A stretch of DNA of 64,000 bases, from positions 2,666,001 through 2,730,000 of the forward strand of contig CP087210.1 in NCBI GenBank assembly GCA_020912385.1, given 5' to 3'. Both the position numbers and the translations under genes were made by a program. Positions 54,722 to 64,000 of this stretch are shown here, piece by piece. The notes beneath the pieces are model-generated. The model worked only from the letters and a program-made list of their open reading frames with translations, did no database searches and was not told where the DNA came from. This stretch comes from Neofusicoccum parvum (Eukaryota > Ascomycota > Dothideomycetes > Botryosphaeriales > Botryosphaeriaceae). The stretch's first letter is position 1, and the number at the start of each line of letters is the position of its first letter.

Positions 54722-55941
54722 CTAGCCCGAATACAGCCTTTTTGCCTTCCCATCAAGCAAAAGTTTGAAAAACTCCTCAAGTGAAGTCCCTTTCAAGTCC
54801 GGATACAACTCCTTGCCATTCAAGTAGCCCAAGTACTCCGCCCACTCCGGCGTGTTATGACCCTCAATCCCCCATGAGTGAACGTACTGAAGCACTTCCA
54901 CATTCATCATTGCGTACGGATCATCAGACCCATCAGCGATTGCTTCACGGGCTTTGGAAAGCAGAGACATAAGCTCGGCCTCATGTACCTGCAACCGTGG
55001 GTTCAACTCACACCTCCGTCTTTCAACTGGGATGATCTCGGACGTGGGTCACCACTCACATATCTCCGCTCCACCTTCTCCCCGCTCAATCTCTCCATGA
55101 GATCAAATACCTGGTTCGGAGTGACCACATCTCCGTACATGAACACCATCTTGTTCAGCGTCCGCGGATCCACAACGATGCGCGCCACGAACCGTCCCAC
55201 ATCGCTCACCTCCGTCACGGCGGTTGGCACATCGCCGGTGCCCGGCAACGTGTTCCTGCCCGGCGGGGTTTCGATGCGAGCGTAGTCCGTCCGGCCGGAT
55301 GGGACGAAGGGGATGAAGCCGTGGCTCCACCAGCCGATGTCGATGACGGTGTAGCCAAGGCCGAGCTTTTTGATGTGGCAGAGGACTTCTTCTTTCTGTT
55401 TCGTCCGTCAGCTCACAACTTTGAGGTGGGCATCTGGTAAAAGTGGAGCAGATATGAGGGGAAATAATTCTGGAAGTGAGATTAGCCGGTCATTCGTACT
55501 TGGTCGCGAATGCTGATGATGCCGCTCGGTGGCGATACGGTGGCGTAGAAGGACGGCACAAAGCGCTTCACGCCGGCTTTCTTGGCTGCTGTAGCCAGAG
55601 GGATCTGGTCGAGCACGCTGCCGAGCCCGACGGCAGAGATGACAATGTCAATGCTCCGAAGCTGTTGGACTTGCTGCTCCAACGAGGCGCTTATGTCGTA
55701 AGGGACAACATTGATGCCGAGTTGTTTGAGAGCTGCGCTTCGGGGTTTGTCGAGAGATGACTGGCGGGTGAGGGCAGTGATTTTCTTTCCAAATAGTCAG
55801 TACAAAGGACTTGTAGCGTAGCGGCTATGTGGAAGGGAAAATGGTACACACGAAGTCGGTAGGTGATTCAATCAGTCCGTTGGTAATTGAACCACCCGTC
55901 TCTCCCGTAGCCCCAAGAATAGCTACATTGATGGTAGACAT
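54722..55941 (-). CDS. NmrA-like / isoflavone-reductase-like NAD(P)-binding protein
   Basis: Atypical short-chain dehydrogenase family member. Such proteins are either NADPH-dependent reductases of phenolic compounds or redox-sensing regulators. Four exons (55941-55852, 55784-55500, 55395-55060, 54988-54722), all in phase 0, give 325 aa. The N-terminus MSTINVAILGATGETGGSI carries the GxxGxxG dinucleotide motif. ITALTRQSS contains the Arg that usually contacts the NADP phosphate. Then come NVVPYDISASLEQQVQQL, DIVISAVGLGSVLDQIPL, VKRFVPSFYATVSPPSG and LGYTVIDIGWWSHGFIP. The C-terminal half is variable in the family and here ends LLLDGKAKRLYSG. All introns are 64-104 nt with standard ends. The catalytic Lys of plant reductases is not clearly present, so activity is uncertain. 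Confidence 0.87.
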
Positions 55942-56912
55942 GACTGAAATATGGGAGTTCAATTCAAGATTGAAGTTAGAAATTTGTCTTGAAAATACTC
56001 TCGCGTGTTTTGTAGACCCTGAAGTATGGATTGGCAGTTCCTTAAGTAACTTCAGCACCTGACAGTTCGTCCGTACATTTGTCCGTTCCTGTTGAAATAT
56101 AACCTTTACACTTAGCTCCATGCAGTTAGCCCGAGAGAGGCGGTTACGGTCCACGGCAGGCACCCCTGTCAGGTGGGTCGCAGGGGAAACGGGCTGCTGA
56201 AGCATTCGTCTGGATACAGATGTAATTAAATCTAATCATCAAAGCTATCTGGATAAATGCTTCGACTGCCTACGCAGGTGAAGTGCTTGACACGTTTTCC
56301 TCACTAAAATACCTCTTTGTACTACCATTTCCTTCGTGGCCCATGGTGGCCTCCTTGTGCCAAGAATCGTCTATTGATCAGAATGTGCTCAATGGAATAG
56401 CTCCTTTATCTTTTCACCAGTTTTTTCGCAACCCTCGGTGGGAAGAGCATCATCGGATGGCTTGTCTTGTACTATTCCTTTTCGGGTACTTCACCGGACT
56501 AAACCTTCATTCAACACTCTCCTCGGCAAAAACCTACAATAAAAGAGCTTCCCCAGGCAAACAGCCTTATTTGTAGATAAAGAAGCCTCACGGGATATGT
56601 TACGGCTTGGGAAGTAGTGCTTTGAGATCATGCAACACATTGTGTAGAAGATGTAACACGAAAAGCTTTTGTAAGAAGTGATGGAAGGAATGAAAATTTC
56701 CGGAGATGGTGTCAGGACCCTGCCACTCCTCCCGCGCCCTTGCAAAGGCAGCGCAATTACACTTGCCTGGTACGGAAGCAGTCCTGGTAAATTCTACGGC
56801 TATCTTCTATCTACAACATGAACATCCTCTCTTTTCTTATCAAACTAAAGAACCACCCTCCTCTCCACCCCCGCAATCCGGACCCACAACCCCGCCCACC
56901 ACCACCACCGTC
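55942..56912. other. Intergenic
   Basis: About 970 bp. Contains the NmrA-like promoter and otherwise only short frames. Confidence 0.45.
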
Positions 56913-57330
56913 ATGCACCTCGACACGGACTCCCCCAGCAGCGTCCACGCCTTCGGCGGCGCGCCCTCCTGCGTCGCCTGGACCGGGCAGCCGCGCGCAC
57001 GCCAGCCTCGCGAAGCGACCCGCTGCGGCCGGGCGAGACGGTGCTGGGGCGCCTCGACGCGGAGAGCGGCTGTTCCTGGACGAGCCTGCTTGCGAGGCTG
57101 GGCGTCGGAGAGGGCGGCGCGATCGCGAACGTTGTTCTGTGCGGGTGTGGTGGATACGGGGATGACGGACGCGCTGCCGTGGTGCCTGTGGGTGTCTGTG
57201 GAGTGGGCCGGGAAGGTGAGGGCGAGGAGGGTGGAGTAAACTGGGTGGGTGGCGGTGAATGCGGCAGTGGTGGTGGTGGTGGCGGTGGGGGAGGAGGCGC
57301 ACAGGTGAGTTTTGGAGGATGTGGGGTTTG
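56913..57330 (+). pseudogene. Possible frameshifted gene remnant
   Basis: An ATG frame starting MHLDTDSPSSVHAFGGAPSC looks coding. Near 57,000 the coding-like signal moves to another frame, giving SDPLRPGETVLGRLDAESGC and LLARLGVGEGGAIANVVLCG up to TGA 57329-57331, with a Gly-rich end encoded by GGT repeats. The gap is too small for an intron. It could be a truncated pseudogene; no family is secure. Confidence 0.25.
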
Positions 57331-57735
57331 AGGAGTAAGTGACTGATGGTTTTTATGGGGTGTTCGGTGTTGCAAGAGTCGAGACGCTGATATTGTTGCC
57401 ATGGGAAGACTGATTGTCTTAAGAGCGCAGGGGGGAAGAGGAGTCAGTGGATGCTGTGGAAGAGACTTCATGTAGATGTCCAAGTATGCGGGGGTACCAG
57501 GTTGGATAAAGAAAATACGTAATGTTGGTGAACAAGAGATAAACATAACCTAACATTCCTTCGGGTTGTGTGTTTGAATGGCTGGAAACAAGAGAGACTA
57601 GGTGCCAAGGAAGATGATAGAGACTTTGTGAGCTAGTAGGCTTTTGCGCATTGCCAAGTATAAAAGCCCAGTTGGACCTTTCCATGCCAGCCTCAACTTC
57701 GCTGGCAAACAGAGCATCTAGTAGCCCTATAGCCC
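57331..57735. other. Intergenic
   Basis: About 400 bp. One minus-strand frame (57419-57835) lacks any recognisable feature. No gene supported. Confidence 0.4.
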
Positions 57736-58052
57736 ATTGGCTATGGTCAAGTAGGTGCTTTGGGGTGTAGCCCCGTACCCAGGATGGGTGGGAGTCACCT
57801 GCCGGGTAGCTTCGAGACGGTGGTCCGTATTGCAATGGTCGTCAGTTCAAACCCAGGCTCTGGGCGGGTGAGCTGGATTTTGGGCTACGGCCTAGGATGA
57901 TCGCCATCGGGAGGCCAGTGCACAATGAGTTAGCACATGGACTGAGCAAGTTACGCGGTCACGCCGTGCTTGGCTGTGACCGATCCACTCAACGTGGTCT
58001 CCGTTCGGAACACAGCCTTGGACGTACTTTTTTCTTTCTTCTGATTTTTTTT
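57736..58052 (+). mobile_element. SINE-like candidate with Pol III A and B boxes
   Basis: TGGTCAAGTAGG at 57744-57755 fits the A-box consensus with one change. AGTTCAAACCC at 57844-57854 fits the B box with one change; the two starts are 100 bp apart. The flanks do not fold as a tRNA. The unit ends near T-rich runs at 58028-58052. A tRNA-derived SINE would look like this, but copy number in the genome is not visible here. Confidence 0.3.
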
Positions 58053-58235
58053 TAAGACTCTTTTGATGCTCTAAGGTTTGCCTCTGCCTGCTCGGGTTAT
58101 AGGCGAGAAAGTTTAAGCACTCACCGAGATGGCTTCAGTACGAGACAAGTACACTATCTCACTTGCAAGAATGCTTTAATTTCTCTTATGGCTGTATGTG
58201 CTCACCGATTTCCTGAATATCACTCAAGTCCTCGC

Positions 58236-60163
58236 CTATTCACCTTTCCCTTCTACAATACTGTTGAACTCCAAAAACTCGATACCGTTACCCAGCCTTC
58301 GAGTATGCTCCGTATCATCCGTATGCTTCGTGACTCCCGTAGCCTTTGCGACATCCGCTCTCGTCGCCTCATCAGCAAACGTGTAGTGCGGCACCCAGCG
58401 AGATGAAGTGATGGGCGTCGTCTCCTCCAGCATCTGGTCTACCTGCTCAAGAGACAGCCCCTTCGTCTCCGGCACCATGAAAAAGGCGAACACGCCACAA
58501 AGAGTGCAGGTGCTTCCCCAGATGAAGAAAACCTTGACTCCGAGGTTGCCGTACTCTTCATCGATGATGTATGGAGTGATAAAGGCCAGAAGCTGGGAGC
58601 TGCGTCAGCAGAGGCCAAGTGTTGATGAGCTGGGGAAGCACGTACCCAGTTCCAGAACCAGTTCGACGCAGTCGACATCGCGACACCCTTTGCCCGGATC
58701 GGTAGCGGGAAAATCTCGCCGACAATGGCCCAGGCCGCAGGACCCCAGGTGGTGGCGAAGAAGAAGATGTACAGGCAGACCATAGCGATGAGGACAATGT
58801 CGTCGTCGTTGGGGGACATGACGCCTACGCCAGCAACGATGAACTCGCAAATGAGCATGCCAAGGGCGCCGTAGATGAGCATGGTTCGGCGGCCGCACTT
58901 CTCGATGATCCAAAGGGAGAGCGGCGTTGAAGTGAAGTTGACGGCGTTGGTAATGATGTTGATGACAAAGGGGGAGGAGATGCCGACTTGCTGGAAGAAA
59001 GTCGTGCCGTAGAAGACTGAGGAGTGCGTCCGCTCAGTCGAGGTCCAAGCGTATTGTGAGAAGAGGGGTGAGACTTACAGATGAAGTTGATGCCAGTGAG
59101 CTGCTGCCACATTTGCAACAGCACCCCCAACATCACGCGTCTGAAGTTGCCACTCGGCCTCCACCCACCCCTAAAGCAGTCAACCCACCCTCCCCCGCTC
59201 TGCTCCTGCCGATGGCTGGCAACCAGCTCGGCGAGCTCGGCTTGAATGTACTCCGAGTCTACGGGCTGCCCGCGCAGCCTGCTCAGCGACCTCGCCGCAT
59301 CCTCCACCCGGTTCTCTTTGACGTAGAAGCGCGGGGACTCGGGCAGCAAGAACAAGCCCGTGCCCAGAATCAGCGGCCAAAGCAACTGAACAGCCATCGG
59401 GATGCGGTACGACCCCGAATCCATACGGCCCGCAGTATTGTAGTTGACGCACGCCGCGAGCAGGTACCCCAGCGTGATCGCCCACTGATACCCAGACACA
59501 ATGGCACCGCGCACCGCTTTGGGCGCAATCTCCGACATATACCTGCCGGGCAACCCGTCAGCACATCACCGCCGGGAGAGGAGAACTCAATCAGCACCCA
59601 CAGGATGATCACCGCGGACACGAACCCCACGCCGACGCCGGCGACGAAGCGCCCCGACACCAGCAGCGCCAGCCCCGTCGACGCGACCTGCAGCGCCACG
59701 CCCGCGCCGAACACGCCGCACCCCAGGATCACCGTCGCCCGGCGCCCGACCCAGTCGCCCAGCTCGCCCGCGCCCAGCGCGCCGCAGAACGTGCCCGCCG
59801 ACAGGATCGACGTGATCAGCGACTTCTCCCACGTGCGGTACAGGTAGCCCTGGAATGCGCTCTCGTCGGTCGAGCCCGCGTGTCCGAACTCGCGCTTGAA
59901 CCTGGGGGTCGCTTCGTGTCATTACTCATGAGTCTTTTTTTTTTCTTGGAAGGGGCGGTGGGGATGGGCAGAGAGATTGACCAGTCCATGGCAAGCACGC
60001 CGGATATGTAGGCCGAGTCGTAGCCGAACAGGATGCCGCCGAAGGCCGCGAAGGCGCAGAGCAGGTAGGCTTTCGCGGTGACGGGCGCTTCGATGCGGGA
60101 GAGGTTCTGGTCTGCGCCGGCACCATCCAGGGCGCGGCGGGTCGAGGTTGGGGCGGCTTTCAT
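58236..60163 (-). CDS. MFS sugar-porter family transporter
   Basis: Proton-coupled or facilitative hexose/polyol/quinate-type carrier in the plasma membrane. Five exons (60163-59982, 59901-59602, 59542-59079, 59016-58646, 58592-58236) give 557 aa with exact phases. Twelve transmembrane segments are expected. Sugar-porter signatures are GGILFGYDSAYISGVLAMD in TM1, GDWVGRRATVILG in loop 2-3, YMSEIAPKAVRGAIVSGYQW, the PESPRFYVKENR motif, LLQMWQQLTGINFIF-FYG, EKCGRRTML, and the C-terminal PETKGLSLEQVDQML. The first intron has a weak GTCAAT donor and the second a GTGGGT donor; both are supported only by frame and conserved sequence. The transported substrate is not predictable. It is in tandem with the P450 gene upstream. 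Confidence 0.9.
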
Positions 60164-61447
60164 GGTGCGGGTGGCGGTGGGGGGTTGATGATGGCACCGT
60201 GAGGACTGGCGCAGAAGTGGGGTTGGTTTTATTCTCTTCCACACAGACTATACCAAGATGTCTGAGAGTGGGAGGATGGCGGGAGGAAACCATCTCCCCG
60301 CTGCCGTGTTGCGTTGCAGCGTCGTCGTCCCCGTTCATCTGATTAAGCTTTGCCGAGATGTTGGAGACCCCATAACAGAGTTACCGGCCGGAGTGCCATC
60401 CGTTTGACATCACGGGCCGTGAAGTGCAGTATCCCGGCAGAGTGGTAAGCCCGCATGAATGCTTTCGGATACGGGAGAGGCGTTGCGGGCCGCATTTGCG
60501 GGTCTGACAATTACAGAGTACCACCTACACGTGGAGGAGCATCTTCACTGATTTATCGTATCGCTGAAAAGTTAGCTTCGGAGCAAATCTGTCGAGCAGC
60601 AGTGTAATTGAAGGCCGATAAAATTCGGGGCTGGCGGCCTCCGGGCGAGCGTGTAGCTCTTTAGCTCATCCATAATCCCGGTCCTGAAGCCTTAAGGATG
60701 CGATTAAGGGAACCGGTAGTGGAAGAGTGAAACCAGAGCCCGGCTTTCGAAGTTTATTACGTCCTATTTTGGGATTTAGAGCTTCCTGGCGGGTATTGGT
60801 GAGCGCGGCCATGCAAGGTGAGTTGAAAGAAAAGACAAGCGGGATTAGTACCGCATTGAGCAGAGAGGGTCGTTAATGCCTCGCCTAGAGAGGCAGCCCA
60901 GTGTGTAACAGGAAGCCATGTAGGAATTTACTGCGCTCGGAGCCTCTGAAACATCGCGGCAGATATTATCCGTCTTGCGTGGTTGGTTTAAGCAATAGCC
61001 GGTGCGGCCGGTTGTTGTCGTGCCGTGGCGACTGATCCCGCACTTCCCGAACTACCCCTCCGTTCCCGAGCCAAGAACCCCGAGTATCCTATTCTTCGGG
61101 GGAAGAAGAATACATGAGTAGGAAAAAGGAAAAGAAAATAAGAATATATGCAAACAGGTGAGGAAGTGATTTGATGTATTCGTTGATTTGTGCTTTTGGT
61201 ATTGGCCATCACGGCCATCCCCCAGTGCTTTCCAAAGCAGCTTTACCTCTCAAGATACAAATCTCAACGCTAATCGACGCCTAAACCCGCCCCGCGTATC
61301 CATGCAGTCCTCAAAACCTGAAGGACTACATCCGGCGGCGGATGAAACACCACCACCTCCCAACAGCCCAACGAGACAGACTCTCCAACCCACGACGAGC
61401 AGGCTTCCCTCCTCACAAATCGTTCAAACTCTCCTGTCTTGCTCAGC
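60164..61447. other. Intergenic between MFS and P450 genes
   Basis: About 1.3 kb containing the MFS promoter and the 3' flank of the P450. No gene recognised; the frames at 61188-61447 run antisense into the P450 3' end. Confidence 0.5.
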
Positions 61448-63182
61448 TCAATCACCCGACCCCTTCTCCCGCTCATTCCTCTCAATGCTCTCCTTCAACC
61501 TCGCCGCATCCCTCGGCTTGAACACAACCTTGAAGTGCTTACTCATCGTCACCAGGCTCGTCGGATCCGCGCTGCCGGTGACAGGATGGCTATCGACGTC
61601 CTTCGCCCACGGCACGGGGTGGCCGTGCGGGTCGAGGACTGTTTTTTCCGGGGCCCCGCTCTTCTCGCCCGCGGCGTCCAGGATCTCGAACGAGTTGAGG
61701 GTGCGCAGGAAGATGAGGTACAGCTCGCGGTTGGCCAGCAGGCTGCCCGCGCACATGCGGTAGCCGAGGCCGTACGTGAAGAGCGGCGCGTCGGGCTGCT
61801 CGAGCCAGCGCTCGGGCCGGAACGTGAAGGGGTCGCTCCAGACGTCCGGGTCTGCGCGCGCGCGTCGTCAGTTTAAATGGTTCTGCTCGTTGCACCGGGT
61901 TTTTTATTGGACGGGAACTAGGAAGGAACTTACCCATGTTGCATGCCCACGCGTTCAGGAAGATGGTCGTGCCCGCCGGGATCAGCTTGCCCTCGTAGTA
62001 CACGTCCCTGACCGTGGCGCGTGGTAGCGCTAGACGGAGCACGCAGAAGTACCGGAGGCATTCGCGCACCAAGGCGGTGATGTACTCGACCTTGCCCTCG
62101 TCCTGGGGGTCGCACAGCGGGTCGGCGTCGGCGGGGTATACTTTCCTGATCTCGGCGATGGCCTTATTCTGGATGTCCTGACGCTGGGCGAGTAGAGCAA
62201 CGCTCCACTGGACGAGAGTGGTGATGGTATCGAGCCCACCGGACAGCATGGTAAGAGATATGGAGGTCAGTTCCTCCTTGTTGAGGGAAGCTTCCTTGTC
62301 GAGGATGACGTTTGCTTGGATGCACGGCTTGTGAGTGCCCTCGGCCATGCGCTTGTCGAGATCGTTGTTGAGGCGGTTGAGGTAAACATCGCGGCGGTCG
62401 CGGACTTCTTTACTACGCTTCTTGGCCCACTGGTCGAATGGGTTCCACCGGAGAATTGGAATGTAGTCCTGCAGGTTGCCCGTCGTGCTGCGGAACCGCG
62501 AGATGTCCTCCTCGACCTCGGTGATCTCAGCAAACATCGGATCATCGCGAGATCCTAGGCGAGTACCCCAGTTCAGCGTAAGGGAGAGCGACAAGCTGAG
62601 CCGCTGGATCATGGGCATGGGGTCAACGCCCGCGGAGCCGCCTGAGCCATATTCCAAGCCTTCCTTGACGAAGTCGCGGGTCTCGCGATCCAGGTGGTCG
62701 ATGTAGGTGGCAATGCTGGGCTTGTTGAGGGCAGAAGCGGCGCCCTTGCGGCGACGCTTCAAGCTCTCATTGAAGGGGCTAGTGCCGATGGTGGTGCCGG
62801 CTGTGTTGCTAACGACCTTGTGGAAAGTATGGAAGACTGGGCGGCTCGACAGAGCCTGGCTGTTCTTGCCGAAGAGATCGCGCGCTGCAACGGCGCTGTT
62901 GACCACGATGACTGGCACATTGCCAAGCATTATCTGGTATACCGGGCCATGCTGCTTGCTCCACAACCGGTATTGCTCCGCCGCATTGACTCGGATCTGG
63001 TGGATGTTGCCGACCAGGGGTAGACCTGTGGGTCCTGAGAAGCCCGGAATGCGGACACGTAATCTCGTAAACTCAGTGGCGATGACATAGGCTAGAAAGA
63101 GGAGGACCGGTGCGAAGAAGGCCGTGCGGAGGGGGTGCTCGAGCGCCTGGGTCTCGACGAAGTGGACGACGTCAGCGATCAT
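61448..63182 (-). CDS. Cytochrome P450, CYP504-like (phenylacetate hydroxylase type)
   Basis: Membrane-bound monooxygenase. CYP504 members (PhacA/PhacB of Aspergillus) hydroxylate phenylacetate or 3-hydroxyphenylacetate on the way to homogentisate. Two exons (63182-61934 and 61851-61448), phase 1, give 550 aa. The start ATG begins MIADVVHFVETQ; the frame upstream only reaches a TTG. An N-terminal anchor (FFAPVLLFLAYVIA) is followed by RIPGFSGPTGLPLVGNIHQI, strongly reminiscent of CYP504. The I-helix is MLSGGLDTITTLVQW, the ExxR is in ALVRECLRYF, and PERW is intact. The haem loop FTYGLGYRMCAGS places the ligand Cys at residue 450. The intron is 82 nt (GTAAGT/CAG). The substrate is inferred from family resemblance only. 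Confidence 0.88.
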
Positions 63183-63850
63183 GGTGGGCGACGGGTGCAA
63201 GCGTCAAACCGGAGCGAGTAAGCGGGTGCTGTCGATGCAGTTCCAGCAGGATAGTGACGGAGGCGCTCATATAGATGCGCGGTCGCCAGCGGAAACATTG
63301 CGCTTGGGACGAGGTTACGACGACAACGTACAGTCGAACCCGAGGCTGGCCATTGGATGCTTGCATCCCTGCCGCCAACCCCGCTGATTGGCTTTGCAGA
63401 TTGCGGGGAAGAAACTGCGGAAATGCGCCGCCCAACCAGCGGAATTGGCGCGGCACGAGGCTTCTCTCGGCAACACCCTTCTTAGGTAGCCGAACCCACT
63501 CGGTGTCCTTTGTGCGGATTTCGAGGCGTTGATAGGCCGATGAGAGGGTCGGCAAGGTGCTTAGTTCATTTGTTCAGCACAGTCTGTTCCGACGGAATCT
63601 GCCCGAGTGCTCCTGCTCCGAGTTCTGCACGATGTGAAGTGCAAAGACAGGCATAGGACCCAACTCATCGCAACGAGGAAAGCCAAAGAGCGCAGTTCTT
63701 TTATTTTTTATGATGGAGCCATCTAATTAGTATGTACAGCACAGGGGTATCTCAATTGAAGGGCATGAAAACGATCAAAGTCAAAACAGCACGCACCAGC
63801 GCCTCCCCTTTCCCCAAACCCCACCACAGCAGAAGCGAAGGGCACCAAGA
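63183..63850. promoter_or_regulatory. P450 promoter region and downstream flank of the edge gene
   Basis: About 670 bp. Contains the P450 promoter; a short TTTTATTTTTTATG AT-rich run lies at 63,700-63,715. No gene. Confidence 0.45.
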
Positions 63851-64000
63851 TCACCAGTTCCATGTCCTCGACGAGGCCGTAAACACGGGCGGCTTCCACT
63901 GCAGTTTGTCCGCATCAATGGCGCGTTTACCCTTGATCTTCTCCTTCTCTTTCTGGCGGTTCCGCTGTTCGACGACTGCGTCCGTGACGACGATGACGTG
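63851..64000 (-). CDS. 3' end of a gene cut by the window edge
   Basis: An open frame enters from the right edge and ends at TGA 63853-63851. The 49 visible residues include [20 protein letters not shown] and [17 protein letters not shown] at the C-terminus. The charged helix and conserved-looking Trp/Pro end suggest a genuine coding exon. Family not recognised. Confidence 0.55.
   Translation of the reverse strand, partial: HVIVVTDAVVEQRNRQKEKEKIKGKRAIDADKLQWKPPVFTASSRTWNW

Noticed and set aside
57736..57860. Additional tRNA gene suggested by A- and B-box matches
   Set aside because: The bases flanking the boxes do not form acceptor or T stems, so it is not a functional tRNA; kept only as a SINE-like candidate.

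Overview
The window is a nuclear segment of a filamentous ascomycete (Pezizomycotina). The evidence is short GT..AG introns with fungal branch-point motifs, a Zn(II)2Cys6 regulator, an APSES/KilA-N regulator, a NACHT_N-NACHT-ankyrin NLR, a CYP504-type P450, a GMC oxidoreductase and two intron-containing nuclear tRNA-Leu genes. The class (perhaps Dothideomycetes) cannot be fixed from the sequence alone. Exon boundaries were worked out by hand from splice motifs and reading-phase agreement. Every multi-exon model given here keeps frame from start to stop.

Layout. 0.7-4.2 kb: Zn2Cys6 regulator (-), divergent from a phosphopantothenate-cysteine ligase (+). 6.6-7.5 kb: glutathione S-transferase-like gene (+). 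7.8-9.5 kb: APSES/Xbp1-like regulator (-), followed by about 7 kb with no convincing gene. 16.5-17.4 kb: a frameshifted, decayed reading frame that runs into the 3' end of the splicing factor SPP2 (-). 19.9-22.6 kb: a membrane-anchored SDR (-) and a stand-alone FolB/dihydroneopterin aldolase-like gene (+). 25.8-30.6 kb: a secreted GMC oxidoreductase (+) and a type II membrane glycosyltransferase (-). 32-34.4 kb: a low-complexity hypothetical protein (-) and thiamine pyrophosphokinase (+). 35-36.3 kb: phosphoserine aminotransferase (-). 37.0-39.9 kb: an AT-rich island with decayed coding sequence between two tRNA-Leu genes. 40.4-47.3 kb: folylpolyglutamate synthase (-), D-lactate dehydrogenase (+) and aspartate-semialdehyde dehydrogenase (+).

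48.7-63.2 kb looks more accessory. It holds a fungal multi-pass membrane protein (+), a nine-exon NLR (-), an NmrA-like protein (-), an MFS sugar transporter (-) and a CYP504-like phenylacetate hydroxylase (-). A gene cut by the right edge follows.

Functionally, much of 20-47 kb is core cofactor and amino-acid metabolism (pterin/folate, serine, thiamine, lactate, homoserine). I see no biosynthetic cluster; the genes alternate strands and look like independent units. The P450 and the MFS transporter lie head-to-tail and could be a small catabolic pair.

The most unusual observation is the tRNA-Leu(CAG) gene at 39.8 kb. Besides the normal anticodon-loop intron it carries a 55-nt insert between the D-arm and the anticodon stem. 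That insert has the hallmarks of a spliceosomal intron (GTAAGT, CTAAC, TAG), and removing it restores a perfect tRNA-Leu.
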